DNA of 64,000 nt from Epiperipatus broadwayi (Eukaryota; Onychophora; Udeonychophora; Euonychophora; Peripatidae). The first letter of the stretch is position 1, and every line of letters starts with the position of its first letter. A program made the translations under genes and the position numbers. The stretch lies in contig JAQFVV010000063.1 in assembly GCA_028023455.1 (NCBI GenBank), positions 3,655,081 through 3,719,080 of the forward strand. Reading direction: 5' to 3'. Below are positions 12,917-23,412 of the stretch, piece by piece. The notes beneath the pieces are model-generated. The model made no database searches and was not told where the DNA came from. It saw nothing but the letters and a program-made list of their open reading frames with translations.

Positions 12917-13721
12917 ATAAATTATGTTAAATTTCAGAGTTTTTTAAAATAAAATGCAATTTATTAGTGGGTATTGTTTGAAAAAATATAGGAATACTTT
13001 TTAAGCATTTCCCCCTTTTTACCAATCACTTTTACATAGGCCGTAATTTATGAAACACCTTTGAAAAAATAGTTCAGTTTCTGCCACATAGTTAAGCTAA
13101 ATTTTTTTGTAACAAAGTGAATAAAGCAAGGAACAAAAATAAATGCATTTTATTTTTTATTTAATGTATTTTTTTAAACAACTTTTGTTATTAGACTCTA
13201 TTTAAATTACAGTAATTTATGCATTTCTTTAATTTTTAAGTAGTTTCTCTGTTATAAATGCATTTATATATTTGAAAAAAAAAAAAAAAAACCACAGGAA
13301 TCTATAAGCTTTCTGAATTCAAAAAAGATAAAGAACCAAGGATTTTGGAAAATTGATGTGCAATCAACCTTTTGGCTAGAGCTAGTAATATATCATCAAA
13401 ATATCACACAATTATTTTCTGATTACATGTATTATCTGCTTTCAAGCAGTTTTGTTCACTGTAATATAAAACTATCTATTGTGTACTTGATTAATAAACC
13501 ATCAATTTGTCCAGAATTGTTGGATATAGTAGTAGTATTATCTCATAACCATTGATTATTGAAGCACATAATAGATAGTTCTGGAGTAGAGTGACTAGCC
13601 ATACATACTTTATTGAAAATGATATTTATGAAAAGTTTAATGTTTTTGCTTCAGCTTTTTTATTGCTGTTCTACAAAATCTTATTGATTTACAGCATTTG
13701 AATAAAATCTTCGGTGCTTGT
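12917..13721. other. AT-rich non-coding stretch
   Basis: Contains a poly-A run at about 13276-13291. No gene or bounded repeat is supported. Confidence 0.45.
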
Positions 13722-14869
13722 CTTATAGCTAAAGATGCCGTTGGATGGCGCCGTCTTCACGCTAAAACTATAAAATATGAACATTCACGGGCCATTGATT
13801 TTAATAATTTTTCTGTGCTTTTTTGTAATGCGAAAATAAAAACAAAACAAGATCGTCTTTTTTAAATATTATTTTTTATTAACGTATACAATTTAAATGA
13901 TAATAATAAATGTAAAATAAAATCAACAAATTACAATTTTATTCGTGTTTTTTATATCGTATATTTTTTAAATTGTGTTACGGCTTTTTTTTTATCAATT
14001 TTCTATCGGATATTTTTTTACTTGTGTTACGACTTTTTTTGTTGTTGTTTAACTAAAAAATAATAATCGTAATAAAAGTAAAAGTTGTTACGGTTAGATT
14101 TAGGGTTAGTTTTAGGGTTAGATTAGGTTTAGGGTTAGTTTTAGGGTTAGGGTTAGATTTAGGGTTAGTGTTCTGTTTGTTTATAATGCTAAAATAAAAA
14201 AATTCAAAATCGTAAGCATACTCGGACAGAAGAAAGAAACTCAAATTTTTTAAACAACAACAAACACATACAAATGTCTTCTTTACTTATTAAACATGTT
14301 TATAATATTTGCTTTTTATTAAATTTACAAAAAAACCTGTATATTTGGACTTTTCTTACTGGATATTTTTTCGTACCACTCTTTTTTACTTCAAAAATAT
14401 ACAGACGGTAGAATCTTCTTTGTCTCGTGGAATGTTACTAACAGTACGTTACTTGACACGTTACTTAATTGCAACTCAATAAAAACATAGATATTTAACA
14501 TTTACCCAAATAAAAGTTCAATACAGTACGTTGTAAAAAGTCTTATAATTATTGTTTTAAAAAATCTGAACATTTCAATAGTTTAAAATAAAAAAAAATC
14601 TAATGAAAACAACATTTCAATACAATTCAAATACAAACTCTCTCATCAAGCCGTAATTATTTTATAAACTGTGCGAATTCGGAAAATGTAATTGCTGCTT
14701 AGCGACATACATGCTGTACTGCGACGCAACATAGCGGCCTGCATTCTGTAGCACAACAAAAAAGTTGTATTATAGAAAATGCGGGTTCGAATGTGTCGGC
14801 CGCGGAAACAGCATTTTTATGTGTTTTAGCATGAAAACCTGCCATAGAACGGCGTCTTTAGCTATAAGA
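13722..14869. mobile_element. 1.15-kb TIR element with a T-rich interior
   Basis: The left terminus CTTATAGCTAAAGATGCCGT (about 13722) is mirrored by the right terminus, whose reverse complement from about 14869 begins CTTATAGCTAAAGACGCCGT. Both continue through ATGGC and CATGCTAAAAC/CACGCTAAAAC for about 55-60 bp. The interior has T-runs, a local duplication (units near 13957 and 14005, both with TGTGTTACG(G/A)CTTTTTTT), a telomere-like tract and a CpG-containing patch at about 14660-14820. No transposase is recognised, so it is non-autonomous. Similar GC-rich ends joined to T-rich interiors occur at about 34325-34760 and 62955-64000, and may be relatives. Confidence 0.62.
14094..14169. repeat. 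Interstitial telomere-like (TTAGGG)n tract, degenerate
   Basis: About 75 bp made of TTAGGG units with TTTAGGG and TTAGAT variants (GGTTAGATTTAGGGTTAG, then GGGTTAGGGTTAGATTTAGG). It sits inside the TIR element at 13722-14869. It indicates that the vertebrate-type telomere repeat is present in the genome, or that the transposon interior evolved it. Confidence 0.85.
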
Positions 14870-15548
14870 TGAGTATCTTTCTTTTAGAGAAAGTGATTTG
14901 AGATCATCCAGTTAATTTAATATTTATAGTATCCTAATAGTCAAATATTATGAATTTTGGCCATAAATATTTTTGTGTTTGAAAATATATAAATTTGAAT
15001 ACCAGTTCCCAAATTGCAATGTTGAGATACAAAATAATTGTCAGTAATACGAAACAACTATTATTAATGCCAATCTATAAAAAGAATTAATATAAAATTG
15101 GTAAATGGAATACTTACTTACTAGTTTAGTTTTTTCTCTGTGAGTTTAATTAAGGGTAAAAAAAAAAAATCACCAAACATTTGAAAATTAATTTTTGAGA
15201 CTTATAATATTAGTAAAGTTTTTAATTGATTTTAATAAATTTTATCAATTTTTAATTATTTTAAATTGAGATTTATTTGTAATTTTTTAGTTACAATTAG
15301 TATAAAATATATATGTATTTAATAAACATTTAATGTTTTTTAAGTTTATGCTATAAAAAATGTTACTTTCATCTATCCACATTTGGTATGTTGATATTAA
15401 TAATAAATTCAAATTATGGACTTTTTTTTTCTAGGAAATAACTGTTTCTTCTAAGTACTAAATTATTTGCTTTTAGTATTAGAATGAATTTATTGTCAGT
15501 ATTTCAGTTTATTTTTTTGATTTGAAATAAATATATTGTGACATAGTG
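14870..15548. other. AT-rich non-coding stretch
   Basis: No gene, RNA or bounded repeat is supported. Confidence 0.45.
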
Positions 15549-16051
15549 TTTTCCTGAAGGTTTGTGATGATGGTGTTTTAGTTCTATTTAATTTAGTTGT
15601 ATTTAGTTGTTATTTAAAGAAAATAAAAAAAATATCAAACTTATAATATCAAAATATGTATTTATATATTGGACTATTTCCATCATCTAATATAAGCATT
15701 GAATGTCTTTAGAAAACTTTATTTAAATATTCCAAATACATTCAACTGTTAGTAACAGCACATCAAACAGGTTAGTATTTGATGCTTTTTGATATGCTAT
15801 TACTTATAGTTTTTTTTTTTTTAAGTGTCATAGCATCGGCCAGGACGCGAACCCGCAACCCGGGCAACTGCCTGCAAGTGCAAGGCAGTCGCGCTGACCT
15901 ATCGACCACCAATGCAAGACGCTATTACTAATAGTTGAATGTGGAATATTTAAATAAAGGCAAATTTTTCTAAAGGCATTCAATGCTCATATTAGATGAT
16001 AGAAATTGTCCAATATATAAATACATATTTTGATATTATAAGTTTGATATT
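15549..16051. mobile_element. Foldback element built from a SINE-like tail
   Basis: The left arm (about 15630-15780) and right arm (about 15921-16051) are inverted copies: AATATCAAACTTATAATATC at the outer left matches GATATTATAAGTTTGATATT at the outer right. Both arms contain the motif ATATTAGATGATGGAAAT (or its complement) and AATATTTAAATAAAG. Those motifs also form the 3' part of the tRNA-headed repeat at 52205-52480 and of the foldback at 28000-28265, so all three are one family. A motif upstream, CCTGAAGGTTTGTGATGATG at 15553, recurs at about 50781 and, inverted and diverged, at about 28275, and may be part of the element. A younger SINE interrupts the structure at 15810-15920. Confidence 0.68.
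15810..15920 (-). mobile_element. tRNA-derived SINE, full-length, minus strand
   Basis: On the minus strand it starts near GGTGGTCGATAGGTCAGCGC (A-box region), has GCCTTGCACTTGCAGGC (an anticodon-arm-like hairpin) and GGTTCGCGTCC (a good pol III B box), and ends in an A-run (T13 on the plus strand, 15810-15822). It is flanked by a 14-bp target duplication, GCTATTACTTATAG at 15796-15809 and GCTATTACTAATAG at 15921-15934, one mismatch. It is far more GC- and CpG-rich than its surroundings, consistent with recent arrival. The tRNA isotype is uncertain. The D and T arms are imperfect, so I do not call a functional tRNA. Confidence 0.85.
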
Positions 16052-16460
16052 TTTTATTTTCATTAACAATATTTTATTGTATTTAAATTTTGATTAAACA
16101 TAGTAGCAAAAAAAGATAATAAAAATAGAAGATTGCAATAGCAGCATTGCTAGTAATATAGTGGAAATGTCAACAGACAATGTTTCAGTAGTCATTTCAC
16201 TGGAGTGCTGAAAATAAAGACAAGTATTTAATAGCACATTCTCAAGATAATATGTATGCGTTTAGTGATTGAAAAGGCAATCCTGTGGAACTTAATTACT
16301 AATAAAGTTAAAAAAGCAAATAAGGCAATTTGCTTTTACTATAAAAATAAATTTTTAAAACTAAGATTATGCTATAGTTTCTCTTCATGTTATTCTATGT
16401 ATTTTTGTTTTAGTATTAATAGTTTGTAATTATATAGAAGCTAGTCATCTCTTCTCATTA

Positions 16461-16750
16461 GTACTGATAAAACATGATGTTAAACTGCGAGAATACTCTC
16501 ACCCCAGTTACAAGATAGAGACTGAGAAAATAAGAATGACAATCTTGAATTCAAATGTAGTTCCTTGAACCAATCTTAAGTAGCACTTATGAAATCATAT
16601 ATATTCACACTCTCACTTCTAGATACTTCAGATTGGTTTATATAATTGCATTTGAGTTTGAAAATAAGATGGTCATTCTTATTTTTCAAAGTCTCTATCT
16701 TGTGACTGGGATGAGAGTATCCTTCCAGTTTTAATATCACTGTTTAATAG
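16461..16750. mobile_element. Foldback MITE, related to the palindrome at 52.8-53.2 kb
   Basis: The left arm GAGAATACTCTCACCCCAGT followed by ACAAGATAGAGACT is mirrored by the right arm, which ends ...AGTCTCTATCTTGTGACTGG then GATGAGAGTATCC. The arms (about 16461-16590 and 16600-16750) are diverged. The segment GAATACTCTCAC...ACAAGATA(A/G)AG also occurs in the same order in the element at 52767-53205. No coding capacity. Confidence 0.68.
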
Positions 16751-19500
16751 CGCTAATTTGTAATATTGTTACAAAATTTTTTCATACTTAATAAATTTAA
16801 AGCTAATTTTTTGGGGAGGTGGATACAGAATTGTATTAGTGAAATCTTAATTATTCTATAAACTTTCAGTTTTCTATCACATAAGCAATCATTTATTTCT
16901 GAAATTTTTGAAATACAATCAAAGTTAAAGAAATTGTGAAAATGAGAAACAAGAATGAAATTATTTACACGGATTTTCAGTTTTAAACTTTCAATAGTTT
17001 GAGAGTTTGATTTCATTGCATTGAAATTACATTGTTCTTTTTTCCATTAATATATAGGGAATTATAGTGAGTAATGTATTTTATTTATATTTAAGGGAAT
17101 AAATACTGAATATAATACGATATAAAAATTCATCTTCTGATTTGAGTCTTCTCAGTTAGTTTGTTAAATTATGCGAATTTAAACTAATAGAAAGGTTGGT
17201 ATTAATATCGTTTTAAGTTCTTAATGGATTTTTGTTGTTAAATGTGTTTTTTTATAACTTCTTTTTGTTTTTACTTTATTACAATGATTTTTTTAAAAAA
17301 TTAAAGCATGTAATAAATATGAGAAATTTTTTATGCATAGAAATAAAATAATTTTTGCATAGGTTATTTACAATATCTTCTCCATCTTAACTGCATCCTG
17401 ATTTTAAATAGGAGAATAAGTGTTTTAATAGATACTAGATAGCAATGTCTTCCAAATTATGTTGTCAGATAGTAAATGGTTCAACAGTATATTATATATG
17501 TATTGAATTGAATAGCAAGAATTTATATGTTATGTAGGTATCAAAGAGTGAAACACTTTCAACAAAGTGTAAAGTTAATATTTTGTCATTCTGACTAAAT
17601 ACAAATTGGGAGAATGCATATATAGATAGTATTTAATGTTATGGCTTTTTGTTCAGTTTTTCAGAGAAGATATGGTTAATATGTGCCACTTTCTAATCAA
17701 CTTTAAAACTATAAATATGAACGTTGTGCATGTCATTGCATAATTTTTTTAATTATATTATGATTATGATTTTTTTGTATTCAAAATATACTTTAGTTCA
17801 AGATTTTACATTTTATCCTTAAAATGCTAAAAAAATTTAGAATTTATGTTTACATTTCAAAGAAGATATCTAATGTGAAACAAAAATGTAAATGAAAGTA
17901 TTTCAGCATTTGTATGATTACTTGTTTTATTTTTTATGGATCATGGAATATCCCTTGACCTTTCCAAGCAACAAACTGAATATTTGTAGTTTTATAGAAG
18001 AATGGTTTCTTATATAATAATAAATAATATAAAAGCTTTGAAAGTATTTGATCAGTAGACGCATCTTTAAATGATGACAAGATGTAGTGTTCTAGAAAAT
18101 GCCTAATTTGATCTAAAAGATCAAATTTTTTGAATTACTTTAACTGTAATGATGGCAGATTTTTGAAAATAATGATTTTTTTTTATTATTAAAAATGTAT
18201 AATGTTTAAAAAAAATACAATTTTATTTTCATTAATTATTGTTTTTATTAATTATTTTACATTCTATCAAATTATTGATCACTTTTTTCTTTTATTTCAT
18301 TTTGAATTAAATTTTTTATTCATATTTATATCTGGAATATTTTTATGTGGTGTATTCTTAAGGATTTGAAATAAATTTGGTGACACTAAAAGAAATTTGA
18401 AAGAAAATTTTTAATTATCTGAGATCAAAGTTGAATAGAATGATTGCTATATATCATTTAATCTTAGCAGGTGGAGTTTTTCAAAAAGCATTGCAGACAT
18501 ACAGATAAAGAGAGAAAATCATTTTGAAAGAAAATAATTATAAATAATTTGTTATTATGGTCATAGTGGAAATGCTTTTTTAAAATCATATTTTTAGAGC
18601 AAAAATTATCTAGATTTGTTAAAACTAAACTTATTTATTACACTTAGCTTTGTGTATGTATAATTTTTCAAATAGACAATTGTTTTGATGCATCTCTTCT
18701 TTAGATGTTTGGCATCAGTAATCTTAAAATGTAAGATATGCAAATTCTTTTAGAAAGACAATAAGTTCACAATAAATGATTTTTATCTTTTAAGTTACAA
18801 ATAGTTTTACGTATTATAAAAACTTCATTCACAATTAGCATCTTGTCCAAAAATTGAGGGATAAACAAATTTACACAACAGGAACATTTCAAATTGTTTA
18901 ATGGCAGTTGTTAAAAACTGTAATTATCTTGCAACTAAAATTATCCATAAAATCAGTAGTTCATTTAATTTGTGAGTACGTGTTGGTTTTTATTCTTGTG
19001 TACTTATTATTATATGAAAACATTGATTACATGTGTGTTTATGTTTAATTACTAATATGCCAATAGGATATATATATATATATTTAAAAATTTCAAATTT
19101 ATTTGTAATTAGACTTGTATAAATGGTCTTTATATATTATTTTTAATAAAAAATATTTTAATCTATAAAAAAGACAACTTTTATTCACAATGAAAACAAT
19201 TTACATAGTTTTTACATTTTATCTGGTGAAGCCATTATATCTTTTTCACAAATATTGTTCTGGCTGTGGTGCTTTCTAATTTGCCTTTCTGGTTTCTCAA
19301 CTTCTAAACCTAATTCAATCTGTTTTTTGTGATCATTTTTATACTATTGAATATCACTTTATTTTATATTTTGCTCTCATATATATTTCTTTACATCATT
19401 AATATAATGCTTAATTCTTCATAAACGAATCTAATAAATATCTTCACAATTTTATATAGGATTATTTATTATTATTTTTTTTCTATTCTTTGGTATACTT
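16751..19500. other. AT-rich non-coding stretch
   Basis: No protein family, RNA gene or bounded repeat is seen. Open frames are low-complexity. Confidence 0.45.
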
Positions 19501-22380
19501 TTTATGCACATCATTATTATTTCCTGGTCTAGAAAATTTGTTATGTTGTTTCTTTCAATGCAAAAAAAAAAAAAATAGAAATAGTTTTCAAATTTTTGTC
19601 ATTTTTTATTTATAATTTTTTCTAGCTGTATTTTTATCATAATAGTTTTGGTTCAAATTTTATAAGGATATTTCTCATTTCATTTTAGTTGTCAGACAAC
19701 TGATCTATTTGGGTGAAAGTGTAAATCTGTATTAGCTTGAAATTTACTAAATATATCCATCGTATTTCAGTTTAGACATATTTTGGGAAATGATAATACT
19801 ATCATCCACATAAGCTACCATTGAAATATCATTTTTGCATTGTATTTGTATCTTCTTAATCATTCATATTTGTTCAGTGATATTAATTTACAAAATTGAA
19901 TACTGATTTAAAAGCTATCTAGACTGTATATTAATCTACTAACTAATTGTAGTACTTTTGCTATGTAACATTTTCTAAATCATCATACCTTCATATATAT
20001 CTTTGCAAGATGTTGCAGTAATATTTTTGACAATACTTCAGATTACATTCTTTTAAAGGATTGTTAATGGGAAAATTAACATTTTAATTATATGTTCTAA
20101 ATCTTCTGTTGTTTTTTTTTTTTGTTGTTGAATGGAATCTTTGTCACTATAGAAGATTAAGATTTGCTTTTCTCTTTATACATTATAAACAATTGTTTTG
20201 TCTTGTAACATGATGTAAATCATTTATTCAGCATGGACAGAGTAGAATTCATTGGCTGTTTTGTTCATATGAACATTTAATTAGAATAACAATAGATGTA
20301 TTTGGTAATATTCATCCGATAAAAAAACTTTCAATTCAAATTTATTTAATGTGATAGAAGCTCAATGATGATTTAGTATAATTCTGGTTTTGAAAATTTT
20401 CATTCAAATCACCATATATGAAACAGTCATTCCAATTAAATTTTATTTATTATATAGTTTGTGATAACATTTTCTTGTGAGTTATGTTATTGGTCTTTTA
20501 AGTTTTCTTTCCTGTTATTTATTTACAATTTATTCTTCCACTTGTTTGATTCTAATTTTTATGTTTATTGTTTATTATTTTTCTCTTTCTAATCTTTTAT
20601 TATTTTCAAATTGGTAGGTTCTTTATTTATTTTTCATATATATTTATTACCATACACAAGTGAGTCATACTTTTTAAGTCTATCTTTTTATATTTTTTAT
20701 TTTGTAAATTGTTTCTTTGATATACAGATTTTTTAGCATTCTATTTTTTTCCTTTTAATTTCATGTCAAAGCTAAGTTGACATATTCAGTTTTTGAAGAT
20801 TTTTTTATTAACATGGAGTTTATATTTTATTTAGCTGTTATTTCCACCATTTAGAATTTAGATTTATTTTCAGGTTTCATTGTTACATTAAAGTAATTTC
20901 ATATAGCATTTTTTTTATAATTATTTTCTAGCAAAGAAATAGCTTTATTTTTAGACAAAACATTTGAATTTTGGTTACTTATGTTTTATATTAGTTAATT
21001 ACATCTCTATTATCTTGCAGTTATTTTTTACTTTTGTTTATCATATCCATTATTAGACAAACTTAATGAATTTTAAGGTTTCAGTGTAATCTAGTTTAAT
21101 TCTAAAGAACAGAGGAATTCTGTGTTTCATTAATTTTTTCAATTAACTAAACAAGAATTAGTCAAAGATGCATTATGATGGGTATTAGCCTTAGTTAATA
21201 ACTTATGAATAATATGTACTCTAATCTTTGTCCCTAACTGTAGATCATACTCCAGTGAATAGTATTTTGTATAGTACTATTAAAAACATACTGCTATAAA
21301 AGTTAGTTTTAGTTAATATAATGTGCACTTGGCAATTATTAAAATTGTAATGAATCATTTCCTGATTAACTTTTAAATTTGGTAATGCATATATATATAT
21401 AATAATAATAATAATAAAATAAAATCTGTGTCTAAACAGTAAATAATAAAATACACTTCAATGTGTCAATCGTTACAGTTACACTTTTAAAATATTAATA
21501 GTTGATTACATTTTCAATGCAGTATATCAAAAGCATGGCAAATAACTATATATAAAAAAACCATTATTTAACAATCAAAATTCCAGAGCATATTCAATTG
21601 TATATTAGTAAATTCTTGTTTTATAATCAGGAATAACTATGTACCTAGTCTCTCACCTTTTTCTCCTCTATCATTTGCATTTAAAATTGTAGTCTTACAT
21701 ATTTTGAAAGAACTCTCTCATTTATGAAGAAAAAGATAATTTAGTATCAGATTAATCTCTATTTTGATGTTTATGAACAAAAAATTGCTTTTATGTTAAG
21801 TTATTCTCTACGTTTGTGTTTTTTTTTTTCAACCAAATTAGCAACAAAATCACTTAATCTATATAGATTGATTACGATCTTTACTTGTGTTGAAATCTTC
21901 TTTTTATAGCATTAGGATAAATTGATGATGAATTTGTCCAATTGTTTTCTGCAGATTTATAATTTTTTTGAAGGAATGTCTTCTCTCTGAAATATCTAAT
22001 GGAAGATGATGAAATTCTTTAGCTGGATCAAATATAATTGTATCTGAATCATAAACTTTATTAATGTTGTCTATCACTGTTTTCCATTTATTTTGCTTTT
22101 GTATTTGTTTGCTCATATATTTATTTAATTCCTATTATTCTTTGGATTATAATGTTGATCAAAGTTACCAAAATGTACTTATATATATTTTTATAGAAAA
22201 TTTAGCAGCAGTATTATGTATATTAATTGGAATCACTTTGTATGGTAATTGTTCAATTATTTTCTATTATCTTTTTGCTAAACTTTATGATTACATGGGC
22301 TTAAATATAGTGATTCAGGAATTTATAAATATTATGTATCATTAAATTTAATTGAGCCATTTAATACTTTCATAAAAAAT
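19500..22380 (-). pseudogene. Decayed reverse transcriptase-bearing retroelement
   Basis: On the minus strand near 19790-19830 a frame reads DISMVAYVDDSIIIS, with the YVDD polymerase motif in a typical setting. About 30 residues further along, in another frame, it reads FQANTDLHFHPNRSVV, which matches the 'F...L.F.P.KS.V' block that follows the catalytic motif in non-LTR reverse transcriptases. Stops and shifts are frequent. A longer minus-strand frame at 21904-22116 (70 residues, basic, FKKIINLQKTIGQIHHQF) lies upstream in the same orientation and may belong to the element, but I do not recognise it. Limits are guesses. LINE is likelier than LTR type because of the downstream block; Penelope remains possible. 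Confidence 0.42.
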
Positions 22381-23097
22381 TTTCTTGTGGAGGAGTGGAC
22401 GAGCACATTAAATAAATTAAAGAGTTTATATTTTTATATATATAATACATAAGTTTATTATTTAATATTTGTGTGATTCAACCAGATCATGCTGCATTTT
22501 AGAAATGCTTTTCTATACTTCTAAAATTCTCTCAGAAAATATTTTTTAAGTATTAAACTATATTGAAAACACAATTAGCTACTATTTTCATTAAAATTTT
22601 TAACTAATCCACTAATGTACATGGGTTTATTAAAAAAACTGAAAGATTTTCATATATATGCATTTAATTTTGCAAAAGTCTTGAAAAGCATTGTTATAAT
22701 ATTGTGTTTTCTTAAAACCTTATTAAAAAGTTTGTTGTATTATAATGTATTCATCATTTTAGCTGCACTTCACTCTGTTATGGAATTTGAAGTTTACAGT
22801 TAATAATATCCTGATTAATATTGATAGCTATACTTGATTTTCATATGTAGATTTAAATTCAGTGGCATGTAAAACCTTTCAAGATATTTTATCTTTAATT
22901 AAATTATAATTTTTATTAACAATAGGAATTTTTCAACATTATTAGTTTCTTCATTTTTAAAATTAAGTTTAACATTGAATAATTTTTTATATTATCCAAG
23001 TTTTTCATTTTATTTTTTGCCAACACTATGCTATTGATCTTGTTCTTTTACTCTGTTATCATCACATGATCACTATTTTTTATGCTTGGTCAAGCTG
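22381..23097. other. AT-rich non-coding stretch
   Basis: No supported gene or bounded repeat. It may contain further decayed parts of the retroelement to its left. Confidence 0.4.
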
Positions 23098-23412
23098 TTA
23101 AAACAGGCAAAACTCTTCATACAGTAGTGCCACTCAGTGCAAGCCAGAGTAATCAATGGATGCAAGAATGTTTATGCATAAAATCCCTATATAGTACCTA
23201 CGCATCCAATATTAGATCCTAAGATCTAGGTGCAGTGCTCTTAGATACAAGATTCCCACTGATGAAAGCCACAAGCTGGAAACTAGTTTGGGGATATTGG
23301 ATGAGTAGGCACTAGATAGGTTAAGATTTTACGCACAAACCTTCTAGCATCCATTGATTACTCTGGCTTGCACTGAGTGGCACTACTGTATGGAGAGTTT
23401 TGCATGTTTTAA
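23098..23412. mobile_element. Foldback MITE, copy 2 of the family at 4.6 kb
   Basis: Arms about 23098-23213 and 23296-23412 are close inverted copies: CATACAGTAGTGCCACTCAG then GCAAGCCAGAGTAATCAATG on the left, and CATTGATTACTCTGGCTTGC then ACTGAGTGGCACTACTGTAT on the right. The flank CATCACATGATCACT and the tip TTAAAACAG match those of the copy at 4640-4964. The arms here are more alike than in that copy, suggesting a younger insertion. Confidence 0.78.

Noticed and set aside
14053-14244. 63-codon minus-strand frame with PNPKTNPKPN repeats
   Set aside because: It is the translation of the telomere-like tract.
15810-15920. A functional tRNA gene on the minus strand
   Set aside because: The B box is good, but the arms do not form a proper cloverleaf, and there is a poly-A end and a target duplication. 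It is a SINE.
22064-22345. 93-codon plus-strand frame with hydrophobic stretches, possible membrane protein
   Set aside because: The hydrophobicity is what T-rich codons (Phe, Leu, Ile, Tyr) give in this DNA. No splice context or family similarity is visible, and the minus strand here is a better candidate for coding remains.
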